In this document: in pieces, positions 7,917-16,850 of the stretch
How the letters are laid out: each line of letters begins with the position of its first letter
Numbering within the stretch: position 1 is the stretch's first letter
NCBI RefSeq assembly: GCF_900106035.1
Contig: NZ_FNUC01000002.1
Coordinates: 290,476-354,475, forward strand
DNA: 64,000 bases
Direction of reading: 5' to 3'
Origin: Jiangella alba
Lineage (GTDB): Bacteria > Actinomycetota > Actinomycetes > Jiangellales > Jiangellaceae
The notes under the pieces: generated by a model
Seen by the model: the letters and a program-made list of their open reading frames with translations, nothing else
What the model was told of the DNA's origin: nothing
The model's database searches: none
Position numbers and translations under genes: made by a program

Positions 7917-10900
7917 GTGAGAGGTGTCATCGCCACCGCGGCCGCCGTCGCACTGACCGCCGGCGCCGCCGCGGCCGCAGACGCACCGGCCGTCGCACCG
8001 GCCGCCGCTACGGCCGTGACGAGCGAACCCGGCGCTCGACCGGCCGCCGACCCCGTCGTCGTCACACTGATCACCGGCGACCGCGTCGTCTACGCCGACA
8101 CCGGCGGCGCCCGGCCGGACATCAGCGTCGAGCCGGCCCCGGACGGCGGCACCCGCGAGCTGCTGATGAGCGTCGACCCGGACGGCGCCGTGCTCGTCGT
8201 GCCGGACCAGGCGCAGCCGCTGATCACCGCCGGCCTGCTGGACGAGCGGTTGTTCGACGTGCGGTACCTGGCCGAGAACGGCTATGCCGACCTCGACACG
8301 ATCCCGTTGATCGTCACCTACGCCGACGGCGCGCGCCTGGCCCAGCGAGCCGGCGCGCTACCGGCCGTCGCTGACGTCACGCCGCTGACCAGCATCGACG
8401 GTGTCGGCCTCGAGGTCGACAAGGAGGCGACGGGCGACTTCTGGAACCAGCTCGCGCCCGGCGCCGCGGCGCGGGCCGCGACCGCCGGCATCGAGAAGGT
8501 CTGGCTCGACGCCAGGGTCGAGGCGAGCCTCGACGACAGCCGCCCGCAGATCGGCGTGCCGGAGGCGTGGGAGAACGGCTTCAGCGGCGACGGCGTCCGG
8601 GTCGCCGTGCTCGACACCGGGTACGACACCGGCCACCCGGACCTCGCCGGGCAGGTCGTCGGGTCGCACAGCTTCATCGAGGGCGAGACCGTGCACGACG
8701 GCCACGGCCACGGCACCCATGTGGCGTCGACGGTGGCCGGGACCGGGGCCGCGTCGGACGGCCGGTACTCCGGCGTCGCGCCGGGCGCGGACCTGCTCAT
8801 CGGCAAGGTGCTCAGCGACGAGGGCTCCAGCTTCGGCTCCGAGGTCATCGACGGCATGGAATGGGCCGTCGAGCAGGGCGCCGACGTCGTGAACCTCAGC
8901 CTGGGCTCGTTCCCGACCAACGGGCAGGACCCGCAGAGCCAGGCGCTGAACCGGCTCAGCGCCGAGTCCGGCGCCCTGTTCGTCGTCGCCGCCGGCAACT
9001 ACGGGCCGAGCACCCGGTCGGTGACGACCCCGGCCGCGGCCGACGCGGCGCTGGCCGTCGGCGCCGTCGACGGTGCGGACGCGATGGCGGACTTCTCCAG
9101 CCGCGGCCCGCGGGTCGGCGATCACGCGATCAAGCCGGAGATCACGGCGCCGGGCGCGGCCATCGTGGCGGCCCGCTCCGGCGGCACGACGGGCGGCCTG
9201 CCGGTGGGGGAGTACTACCTGGCCAACGGCGGAACCTCGATGGCCAGCCCGCACGTCGCCGGTGTCGCGGCGCTGGTGAAGCAGCGGCACCCGGACTGGG
9301 CCGCCGCACAGCTGAAGGATGCGCTGATGAGCACGTCGCTCGACCTCGGACACGGGCTCTACGAGCAGGGCAGCGGCCGGGTCGACGCCGCCGCCGTCAC
9401 CGGGAGCGACCTCGTCGCGACCGGGAAGGCCGAGCTGGGCGTGCATCCGTACCCGCGCGACGGCGCCGTGCCCCGCGCCGTCCCCGTCACCTACACCAAC
9501 AGCGGCGGCACGGACCTGCGGCTCGACCTGGCCCTCGACGTCGCCGACGTCTCCGGTAACGCACCGGTGCCCGGCACGCTGACGGTCGCGCCGGCCACGC
9601 TGACCGTCCCCGCGGGCGGGACCGCCACCGCCGTCGTCACCCTCGACCCGGCGGCCAGCGCGGCCGGGTCGTACACCGGTCACCTGCGCGCCACGGGTCC
9701 TGGCGAGGTCGGGGCGGCGACGGCGCTCGCGTACGTCACCGACGGGCCGGCGTACGACCTCACCGTCGAGCTGACCGGCCGGCTCGGCACCACCCCGGCG
9801 CGGGCGAACGTCACCGTCGTCAACCAGGACGACCCGCGCCTCTACTACACGTCCGAGACCGGTTACGAGACCGGCGCGATGACGTTCACCGTCCCGGCCG
9901 GCGACTACAGCGTCTACGGCACCGTCGCGACGGCCGACCCCGGCGGCGGGTACACCGACCACAGCAGCGACCTGTTCGCGCTGACAGAGGTGGGTGTCGA
10001 CGGCGACACCTCCGTGACCGTGGACGCCCGCGACGCCGTCGACCTCGAGTTCGAGGTCGCCGACGAGCCACGGCCCACAGAGCCGACCCAGATCACCACC
10101 AACCTGTACCGCACCGCGGCCAACGGGCTGCTGACGGTCATGGGCGCGCTGTCGGACCGGTCGGTGTCGACGACGGTGTTCGGCGCGATCCCCGCGCCCG
10201 AGCCGGCCGAGGGCGAGCTGACCATGACGACGGTGACCACGCTGCGCGAGCCGCTGATCCGGGCGGCGATGGGCACGGAGCCCGTGGACGTGGTGACGCC
10301 GCGCTACACCGGGCGGTTCGACGGACGGCGGACGGCGCCGCTCGTGGACGTCGGCGCCGGCACCGCCGAGGACTACGCCGCCGCCGACGTCGACGGCGCT
10401 GTCGTGCTGGTCGAGGGCGACCCGTCCTGGGCGGAGGACCAGGCGCGGCTGGCCGAGGCGCACGGCGCCGCCGCCCTGCTGGTCGCCCGCGACGTCGAGG
10501 GGCCGGTGGCGGTCGCGGTCGGCAGCGCGAACACCCTGCCGGTGCTCGCCACCAGCGCCGCCGAGGGCACCCGGCTGCGCGACCGGCTGGCCGGCGGCCC
10601 GGTCGAGCTGACCCTGACCGGCGTCGAGGAGTCGCGGTACACGTACCAGCTCTGGGCCGAGGAGGCCGGCCGCATCCCCGCCGAGCTCACCCACACCACG
10701 CGCCGGGCCGACCTCGCCGCCGTCGAGAACGCCTACCACGCCGACACGGAGCGGCTGCGCGGCAGCGAGGTCATGGAGGTGTTCGCCGAGTGGGAGGGCG
10801 GCACGTTCCGCTACTTCGACCAGCTCGTGCAGCCGGCCAGGCGCACCGACTACGTGAGCGCCGGCCCGGACCTGCGCCAGCGGCAGCAGGTGCACTCAGT

Positions 10901-11681
10901 GTGGGGATTCAACTCGGCGAACCTGCGCGGCACCGTCCAGGCCTACGAGCCCGGCGGCCGCTACCCGGTGACCTGGCACAAGGCACCGAGCCACCCCACC
11001 GGCCACACCGAGCTGCCGTGCGTGATGTGCCGGACGGAGAACATCCTCGCGTTCGCGCCGTGGCCGCGCTCGGACTCCGACCCCGAGCACTACGGCTCCG
11101 GCCGCACCTGGACCACGACGACGCTCTACCGCGACGGCGAGCTCATCGAGGACGTGGCGTCGTACCTCGTCGAAGCGCCGGCCACGTACCGGATCGAGCA
11201 GGTCGGGCAGACCACGCCGAGTCCGGAGCACCAGCTGGCGGAGCGGTCGCACACGGCGTGGACGTTCGTGTCGTCGGCGCCGGAGGAGCTGGAGGTCGAC
11301 GGCTGCGGTGAGCTGCTGCCCAGCGCGAACGTCTGCGCGGCGGTGCCGGCGATCGTGCTCGGCTACGACGTGCCGCTGGACCTGCTCAACCGTGCGCCGG
11401 CCGGTCGCGGCTTCGGCTTCACGGTGCGCACGGGCCGGCCGGTCGGGTACACCGGCCCGTCCGAGGTGGCCGGCATGACGGTGGAGGTGTCCTTCGACGA
11501 CGGCGCCACCTGGGGGTCCGCCCGGGTGCTGCCCCGGCCGCGCGGTGGCGAGTTCCAGGTCCGCACGCACCACCCGAAGCTGGCCGAGACCAGCGGCTTC
11601 GTCAGCCTGCGGGTCGTGGCCTGGGACAATCGCGGCAACCGCACCGAGCAGACGATCGAGCGGGCGTACGCGCTGTCCTGA
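7917..11681 (+). CDS. Secreted S8 family (subtilisin-like) serine peptidase, large
   Basis: A 1,254-residue exported protease. The N-terminus is a short signal sequence (MRGVIATAAAVALTAGAAAAADA) followed by a propeptide-like region containing VVVTLITGDRVV. The catalytic domain (~190-480) has Asp233 in VAVLDTGYD, His268 in GHGTHVAS and Ser441 in GGTSMASPHVAG, with the oxyanion Asn in AAGNYGPS, so it should be active. A probable PA insert follows at ~810-890, with beta-rich regions of unknown role around it and a C-terminal domain ending in AWDNRGNRTEQT. GTG 7917 is preceded by AGGAGG at 7906-7911. It is a paralogue of, and convergent with, the 11754-15515 gene; each has its own TrmB/LuxR-like regulator. 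Confidence 0.93.
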   Translation: MRGVIATAAAVALTAGAAAAADAPAVAPAAATAVTSEPGARPAADPVVVTLITGDRVVYADTGGARPDISVEPAPDGGTRELLMSVDPDGAVLVVPDQAQPLITAGLLDERLFDVRYLAENGYADLDTIPLIVTYADGARLAQRAGALPAVADVTPLTSIDGVGLEVDKEATGDFWNQLAPGAAARAATAGIEKVWLDARVEASLDDSRPQIGVPEAWENGFSGDGVRVAVLDTGYDTGHPDLAGQVVGSHSFIEGETVHDGHGHGTHVASTVAGTGAASDGRYSGVAPGADLLIGKVLSDEGSSFGSEVIDGMEWAVEQGADVVNLSLGSFPTNGQDPQSQALNRLSAESGALFVVAAGNYGPSTRSVTTPAAADAALAVGAVDGADAMADFSSRGPRVGDHAIKPEITAPGAAIVAARSGGTTGGLPVGEYYLANGGTSMASPHVAGVAALVKQRHPDWAAAQLKDALMSTSLDLGHGLYEQGSGRVDAAAVTGSDLVATGKAELGVHPYPRDGAVPRAVPVTYTNSGGTDLRLDLALDVADVSGNAPVPGTLTVAPATLTVPAGGTATAVVTLDPAASAAGSYTGHLRATGPGEVGAATALAYVTDGPAYDLTVELTGRLGTTPARANVTVVNQDDPRLYYTSETGYETGAMTFTVPAGDYSVYGTVATADPGGGYTDHSSDLFALTEVGVDGDTSVTVDARDAVDLEFEVADEPRPTEPTQITTNLYRTAANGLLTVMGALSDRSVSTTVFGAIPAPEPAEGELTMTTVTTLREPLIRAAMGTEPVDVVTPRYTGRFDGRRTAPLVDVGAGTAEDYAAADVDGAVVLVEGDPSWAEDQARLAEAHGAAALLVARDVEGPVAVAVGSANTLPVLATSAAEGTRLRDRLAGGPVELTLTGVEESRYTYQLWAEEAGRIPAELTHTTRRADLAAVENAYHADTERLRGSEVMEVFAEWEGGTFRYFDQLVQPARRTDYVSAGPDLRQRQQVHSVWGFNSANLRGTVQAYEPGGRYPVTWHKAPSHPTGHTELPCVMCRTENILAFAPWPRSDSDPEHYGSGRTWTTTTLYRDGELIEDVASYLVEAPATYRIEQVGQTTPSPEHQLAERSHTAWTFVSSAPEELEVDGCGELLPSANVCAAVPAIVLGYDVPLDLLNRAPAGRGFGFTVRTGRPVGYTGPSEVAGMTVEVSFDDGATWGSARVLPRPRGGEFQVRTHHPKLAETSGFVSLRVVAWDNRGNRTEQTIERAYALS

Positions 11682-11693
11682 CCGCCCGCCCGT

Positions 11694-11741
11694 GATCATC
11701 GGCGATCGACCACGTCCTGATGTGGTCGATCGCCGATGATC
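11694..11741. terminator. Perfect 20-bp inverted repeat between convergent peptidase genes
   Basis: GATCATCGGCGATCGACCAC (11694-11713), an 8-nt loop, and its exact complement (11722-11741). It lies 12 bp from each stop codon and is a likely bidirectional terminator without a U-tract. The palindrome is read directly from the sequence; termination is inferred. Confidence 0.8.
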
Positions 11742-11753
11742 CTCGTGTGCGGC

Positions 11754-14700
11754 TCAGCCGAGCGCGTACGCCCGCAGCACCTCCTGCTCGATCCGGTTGC
11801 CGTCCCGGTCCCAGGCCTCCACCCGCAGCGACAGGTGCGACGCGCCGTCGGGGACGCGGTTGACCACGGCCCGGAACGTCCCATCGCCGCGGGGCAGCAC
11901 GCGTGCCGGCCGCCAGGAGGCGCCGTCGTCGAAGGAGACCGCGACAGTGGCGCCGGAGACGCGGGAGGCGGCCGAGCCGGGCTGGTGGCCCACGGTGAGG
12001 TCGACGAACTGGGCGCCCGGCTTGGCGCCGACGTTCAGCGGCGACACGTCGACGCCGTACGAGAGGGTCAGCAGGGGCAGCGCCGTCGGCGCATCGACCG
12101 GGGCCGATCGCACCGTCCACGCCGTCGACGTCGACGTCGAGGCGAGCCACCACGGCGCCGACCGCGCGACGTCCAGCTCGACCCGCAGCGACGACGGAGC
12201 CGACGGCACCGTGAACGTCCCGTCCGCACGACCGCCCGACGCCACCAGGGCACCGTCCGCGAACAGCCGGAACGACGGTGTGTCGACGCCCGGCACCGCG
12301 GCGCCCCAGTGCCCGTACCCGTCCGTCCACTCCTGCAGCCGCAACGTCACCGCGTCACCGGACCGGTACGCCGCCGAGTCGACCGCCCCGAAGTCGACCG
12401 GCAGCACGCCCGGCGCCAGCACCTGCCGGAACCACGCGTCCGTCAGCGACGACCCCGCGGCGTACGTCCGAGGCGCCGACAGCATCGGGAAACCGAACGG
12501 ATCGGCGTCGGTCGATGCGCCGTACCCGTACTGCGCCCAGAACGTGTCGCCGCCGGACACGTACTCGACCCGCGACTGCGGCGCGACCGTCCGGCGCAGG
12601 AAGCCGAACGAGAACGAGTCCCACGGCCGCCACTTGTGCCGCAGTTCGCCGATGCCCTGGCCGGGGACGTGGCTGTGGTAGTCGACGTCGACGCGCGCCG
12701 TGTTCGACTCGTCGACGGTGTACGACAGCGCCGGCGGCACCACGTCCTCCTCCACGAGCACGAGGTCGTAGAGGTACGGGCTCACCTTGATCGCGTCGAC
12801 GGCGGCCGTCACCGGGCCCTGCTCCAGCAGTTCCAGCAGCGCCTCACCCTCGGAGCGGGTCATCGCCATGGTCGGGACGGTGTTCGGGTCGCCGCCGATG
12901 GTCAGCGATCCGGACACGTTGTTGAAGATCATCACCAGCTCGGCCCCGGCCGCCGCGGCGTTGTGCATCTTCTCCAGGAAGGTGATCTCGCCGCGCTGGA
13001 TCAGCGCGATCTTCCCCTCCACGTCCACGCCGTCGAAGTCCGACGCCCGCCCGAGCCCCGCGTACACCATCGGCAGCTCGAACGACCCGTCCAGCAGCGC
13101 CGAGTTGAACACGTACGTCGCCTCGACCGGCCGCTCGACCGGCGTCAGTGTCCGCACCTGGATCAGCGGCGCGACCAGCGAGTACTGCGTGTAGTACTCG
13201 AAATCGCCGACGGTGACGGGGTCGGTCGGCGACGCGAACGCGGGCTGCGCGCCGACGGAGAACGAATGGGCGTACGACTTGCCCTCCGGGTCCGACCGCC
13301 ACCACGCCAGCATGGTGTTCGTCGCCTCGACCGGATCGCCGGTGTCGACCTCGACGGGGACGGTCCCACGCGCGTCCAGCGTCACGGACGTGTCGCCGCC
13401 GACGGTGAACTCGGGCGCGAACACCGCCGCGGTCTCCGTCGTGAACACGTGCGGCTCGTCGTAGGTGAACACGTAGCCCATCGCGGCGTACCGGCCCGGC
13501 GGCACCCGCAGCGTCGCCACGCCGTCGGCGAACCCGACGCTGGTCGCGGCGAACACCGACGTGTCGTCGACGTTGACGACGTCGACCAGGCTGATCCCGG
13601 CGGCCGGGCGGCCGTCGCGGGCGATGCCGCGCACGGTGAGGTCGTAGCGCTCGGACTCCTTGTAGAAGCCGGCCGCGGTCCGCACGCTGACGCCGTCCGG
13701 CCCGGTCGCGACCAGCCAGCCGCCGTACAGGCCGTAGTCGCCGGCGGCGGGGTCGACGGTGACGGCGACGTCCGCGGTCCCGCCGGCCGGCACCGTCACC
13801 GACGACGCGCCCAGCGTCACCATGCCCGGCGCGGGCGCCGTCCCGTCCTCGTCGGCCAGCGACAGGCCGAGCGCCAGCGTGACGGGGGAGCCGCCGGCGT
13901 TGCGGTAGGTGACGGTGCGTGTCACCGGCTCGGCGTCGTCCTGCGGGTACGGGAAGTAGCCGGCGTCGAGCGGCCCGGTCGTCGCGAACACCTGCTGCGT
14001 CGTGGCGCGGGCGAGGTCGACGCGGCCGGCGCCCTGCTCGTAGACGGTGAGCGCCGCGTTCGGCGCGGTGGTCGACGCGAGCGCCGCCTTGAGGTCCGGC
14101 CCGGCCCAGTCAGGCCGCTGCTGCGCCAGCAGCGCCGCCGCGCCCGCGACGTGCGGCGTCGCCATCGAGGTGCCGTCCAGCGCGAGGTAGTCGTCGCCGA
14201 CCGGGGTGCCGATGACGGCGCCCGCGGCCCGCGCCGCGATGATCCCGACACCCGGCGCCGTCACGTCCGGCTTGAGCGCGAAGTCGCCCGCGCGCGGCCC
14301 GCGCGACGAGAACCCGGCCAGCCCGTCCTGCTTGTCGACGGCGCCGACGGTGAGCGCCGACGTCGCCGCGCCCGGCGTCGTGACGGTGCCGTCGCCCGGC
14401 CCGTCGTTGCCGGCGGCGATGACGAACAACGCGTCCGACTCCGCGCTCAGCCGGTCGACCGCCTGGCTGGCCGGGTCGGTGCCGTCGGTGTAACCGCCGC
14501 GCACGCCCAGGCTGAGGTTGACGACGTCCGCGCCGTTCGCGACCGCCCACTCCATCCCGGCGATGACCTCGGACATCGGCCCGGAGCCGCCGTCGTCGAG
14601 CACCTTGACGTTGAGCAGGTCGGCCTCGTACGCGATGCCGCGGCGCTGCCCGTCCGACGCCGCGCCCGTCCCGGCGACGATCGACGCGACGTGAGTGCCG

Positions 14701-15515
14701 TGGCCGAACCGGTCGGTCGTGCTGTCCGAGACGCTGAAGTTCGCCTCGGCGACGACCTTTCCGGCGAGGTCCGGGTGGGTGGTGTCGATGCCGGTGTCCA
14801 GGACGGCGACCGTGACGCCGTCGCCGGTGAACCCGGCCGCCCAGGCGTCCGGCGCCCCGATCTGCGGCGCGCTGTCCTCGTCGGTGGCCGTCATGGCCTG
14901 GTCCAGCCAGATCTTCTCGACGCCGGCCAGCGGGTCGGCGGCCCGGGCGGCGGGCGCGTCCAGCGCCACCGTGCCGGTCAGCGCGTCCGCGAGGTCCGCG
15001 GCGGCGGACTTGTCGACGTCGGCCGCGACCGCGCCGATCGACTCCAGCGTGTCCGTGGGCGTGACGGCGGGCAGCGCCGGCGCCGCGGCCCGTCCGCGCA
15101 CGGCGGCGGACTCCACGATGACCGGCAGCACGTCGCTGCTCGCGTCGTCGTAGCCCTGCTCGATCAACGTCGTCACGTCGAACAGCGAGCGGTCCAGCAG
15201 CCGCGGGACCAGCGGGGCGACGTCGGCCGGCACGACGTACAGGTGCCCGTCCAGTTCCTGCTCGTGGAAGCCGGGGACGGTGCCGTTCGCCCTGGCCGCG
15301 GGCTCGACGGTGGCCGCCTGGCGGCCGCCCGGCTCGGTGGTGACGTGGATGCGGTCACCGGTGATCAGCGTGACGGTGACCCCGCCGTCCGTCCCGGCGA
15401 GGGGCGGGGACGACCCCGCCGGGACGGACGGCTCGGCGGTCGCGGCAGGGATCCCCTGCACGACCAGTCCGGTCAGGACGACGGCGGCCGCGGCCGCTCT
15501 CCAGTGTCTGCGCAA
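11754..15515 (-). CDS. Secreted S8 family (subtilisin-like) serine peptidase, large paralogue
   Basis: 1,253 residues. It has a Sec-type signal peptide (RRHWR, then AAAAAVVLTGLVVQGIPAATA) and a propeptide with VTVTLITGDRIHV, shared with the paralogue at 7917. The catalytic domain has Asp240 (AVLDTGID), His275 (GHGTHVAS), oxyanion Asn370 (AAGNDGPG) and Ser450 (DGTSMATPHVAG). A PA domain spans ~815-890 (KIALIQRGEITFLEKMHNA, then AGAELVMIFNN). The C-terminal end AWDRDGNRIEQEVLRAYALG matches the paralogue. The start is TTG 15515 with GGAGGG six nucleotides upstream. It is divergent from its presumed regulator at 15671. The cleaved substrate is unknown; extracellular protein degradation or peptide processing is likely. 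Confidence 0.93.
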   Translation of the reverse strand: MRRHWRAAAAAVVLTGLVVQGIPAATAEPSVPAGSSPPLAGTDGGVTVTLITGDRIHVTTEPGGRQAATVEPAARANGTVPGFHEQELDGHLYVVPADVAPLVPRLLDRSLFDVTTLIEQGYDDASSDVLPVIVESAAVRGRAAAPALPAVTPTDTLESIGAVAADVDKSAAADLADALTGTVALDAPAARAADPLAGVEKIWLDQAMTATDEDSAPQIGAPDAWAAGFTGDGVTVAVLDTGIDTTHPDLAGKVVAEANFSVSDSTTDRFGHGTHVASIVAGTGAASDGQRRGIAYEADLLNVKVLDDGGSGPMSEVIAGMEWAVANGADVVNLSLGVRGGYTDGTDPASQAVDRLSAESDALFVIAAGNDGPGDGTVTTPGAATSALTVGAVDKQDGLAGFSSRGPRAGDFALKPDVTAPGVGIIAARAAGAVIGTPVGDDYLALDGTSMATPHVAGAAALLAQQRPDWAGPDLKAALASTTAPNAALTVYEQGAGRVDLARATTQQVFATTGPLDAGYFPYPQDDAEPVTRTVTYRNAGGSPVTLALGLSLADEDGTAPAPGMVTLGASSVTVPAGGTADVAVTVDPAAGDYGLYGGWLVATGPDGVSVRTAAGFYKESERYDLTVRGIARDGRPAAGISLVDVVNVDDTSVFAATSVGFADGVATLRVPPGRYAAMGYVFTYDEPHVFTTETAAVFAPEFTVGGDTSVTLDARGTVPVEVDTGDPVEATNTMLAWWRSDPEGKSYAHSFSVGAQPAFASPTDPVTVGDFEYYTQYSLVAPLIQVRTLTPVERPVEATYVFNSALLDGSFELPMVYAGLGRASDFDGVDVEGKIALIQRGEITFLEKMHNAAAAGAELVMIFNNVSGSLTIGGDPNTVPTMAMTRSEGEALLELLEQGPVTAAVDAIKVSPYLYDLVLVEEDVVPPALSYTVDESNTARVDVDYHSHVPGQGIGELRHKWRPWDSFSFGFLRRTVAPQSRVEYVSGGDTFWAQYGYGASTDADPFGFPMLSAPRTYAAGSSLTDAWFRQVLAPGVLPVDFGAVDSAAYRSGDAVTLRLQEWTDGYGHWGAAVPGVDTPSFRLFADGALVASGGRADGTFTVPSAPSSLRVELDVARSAPWWLASTSTSTAWTVRSAPVDAPTALPLLTLSYGVDVSPLNVGAKPGAQFVDLTVGHQPGSAASRVSGATVAVSFDDGASWRPARVLPRGDGTFRAVVNRVPDGASHLSLRVEAWDRDGNRIEQEVLRAYALG

Positions 15516-15670
15516 AGCTCTGCCCTCCGGGGGTGCGGGTGGCCGTGCCGTCAGCGAGATGCGGTGTCCGGATCGTCCCGAAGGTTCACGCGACGTGACA
15601 AGGGTTATGCTTTGGCGAAAATCCGTCAGTGGCGCGTTTTGGCCAGCGGTCTCGACCCCCGGAGCCGCGC

Positions 15671-16627
15671 ATGCTGGAACAGCTCGGCCTCAGCGACGAG
15701 GAGCAGACCGCCTACCTCGCCCTGCTCGACCACGCCCGGCCCGCCACGGCGGCGGACCTGACACCCGCCGGGTCCGCCGAGGCCGTCGAGAAGCTGCTCG
15801 ACGCGCTGGAGCGGCGCGGCCTGGCGGACCGGCTGCCGGGCGAGCCGCCCGCGTACCGCCTGGTCGACCCCGCGCTCGCGTTCGCCGAGACGCTGGCCGC
15901 CCGGGAACGCGACCTGAAGCGCAGCCGTGTCCTCGTCGACGAGCTGGCCGTGCGGCACCGCCGCCGCCACGACGCCGTCGAGCCCGGCGACCTCGTCGAG
16001 ATCGTCACCGGCTCCGAGGCCACCGCCCGCCGCCTCGTCGACGTCTACAGCAGCGCCCGCACGCAGGTCCGGGCCATGGAGCGGCCGCCGTACGGCGTCG
16101 TCAACAGCGAGCCGAACCCGATCGAGGTCGAGCTGCTGAAGGCCGGCGTCCGGCACCGGGTCCTGTACGAGCAGAGCGCCGTCGACCTGCCCGGCCGGCT
16201 GTCCGACCTGATCGGCGGCATCGCCGCCGGCGAGGAGGCTCGCGTCACGCCCACGCTGCCGGCCCGCATGCTGCTGATCGACGACCGGTATGCCATGGTC
16301 CCGGCGACGGCCGGCGCGCTGATCACCGACCAGCTGCTGGTCGTCCGTCCCGGCGGGCTGCTGGACGTGCTGGCCGAGGTGTTCGAGGAGACGTGGCTGC
16401 GGGCGATGCCGCTGCGGCTGCACCCCGGCGACCACGACGCGCAGGCCGACGACGACCGCGTCATCCTGAACCTGCTGGCCGCGGGGCTGACGGAGCAGTC
16501 GATCGCCCGGCACGTCGGCGCCAGCCAGCGCACCGTCCAGCGGCGGATCAAGGAGATCAGCGGCCGCCTGGGCGCCCGGACGCGGTTCCAGGCGGGGCTG
16601 CAGGCCGCCCGCAACGGCGTGCTGTAG
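15671..16627 (+). CDS. TrmB/LuxR-type hybrid transcriptional regulator, divergent from S8 peptidase
   Basis: 318 residues from ATG 15671, exactly the length of its paralogue at 6835. The N-terminal winged-helix-like part (LEQLGLSDEEQTAYLALLDH) is followed by a middle sensor-like region with RPGGLLDVLAEVF. The C-terminal LuxR-like HTH contains LAAGLTEQSIARH and GASQRTVQRRIKEI. GTG 15629 would add 14 non-conserved residues, so ATG 15671, preceded by GGAG, is preferred. It is separated by ~155 bp from the start of the divergent S8 peptidase gene, whose transcription it probably controls. Ligand unknown. Confidence 0.8.
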   Translation: MLEQLGLSDEEQTAYLALLDHARPATAADLTPAGSAEAVEKLLDALERRGLADRLPGEPPAYRLVDPALAFAETLAARERDLKRSRVLVDELAVRHRRRHDAVEPGDLVEIVTGSEATARRLVDVYSSARTQVRAMERPPYGVVNSEPNPIEVELLKAGVRHRVLYEQSAVDLPGRLSDLIGGIAAGEEARVTPTLPARMLLIDDRYAMVPATAGALITDQLLVVRPGGLLDVLAEVFEETWLRAMPLRLHPGDHDAQADDDRVILNLLAAGLTEQSIARHVGASQRTVQRRIKEISGRLGARTRFQAGLQAARNGVL

Positions 16628-16673
16628 GCGGCGGCCGTCCCGGCGAATTGCGTTTCCGGCAGGGCGTGTGAAA

Positions 16674-16679
16674 TATACT
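16674..16679 (+). promoter_or_regulatory. -10 box driving the riboswitch-terC transcript
   Basis: TATACT in an unusually A+T-rich pocket (GTGTGAAATATACTGG), about 10 nt before the aptamer. No convincing -35 is seen at 17 +/- 1 nt; TTGCGT at 16648 gives a 20-nt spacer. Confidence 0.6.
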
Positions 16680-16685
16680 GGGATC

Positions 16686-16840
16686 AGCGTGGAGGGGAGT
16701 ACTCCCGACGCGGTGGCATCGTCATCACGGATGCTCCCCACACTGGGGAGCCTCCCGGTGCCTCCGGCCCGGTGATCCTGGGCGGACGAGACCTCCGGTT
16801 GCGCACAGCGCCCGCTGTGCGGTCAGCTCACCGGAGAGGA
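16686..16840 (+). promoter_or_regulatory. yybP-ykoY family (Mn2+) riboswitch with SD-sequestering expression platform
   Basis: The hallmark GGGGAGTA (16694-16701) and the closing CGAGACC (16787-16793) bracket two helical arms, directly upstream of a terC gene, a standard target of this manganese-sensing class. Downstream, CTCCGGT (16793-16799) can pair with ACCGGAG (16830-16836), which carries the ribosome site GGAGAGGA, enclosing a 7-bp hairpin at 16803-16820. The same CCTCC can instead close the aptamer stem with GGAGG at 16691-16695. The two pairings exclude each other, implying that ligand binding frees the ribosome site. Class call from motif and context; mechanism inferred. Confidence 0.82.
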
Positions 16841-16850
16841 CTCTGTCTTC

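Noticed and set aside
8358..10895. Long reverse frame opposite the first S8 peptidase
   Set aside because: Val/Asp/Gly/Arg shadow of a codon-biased gene; the S8 triad is on the plus strand.
16628..16690. A -35 box for the riboswitch promoter
   Set aside because: TTGCGT at 16648 gives a 20-nt spacer and other hexamers are weaker, so only the -10 is reported.
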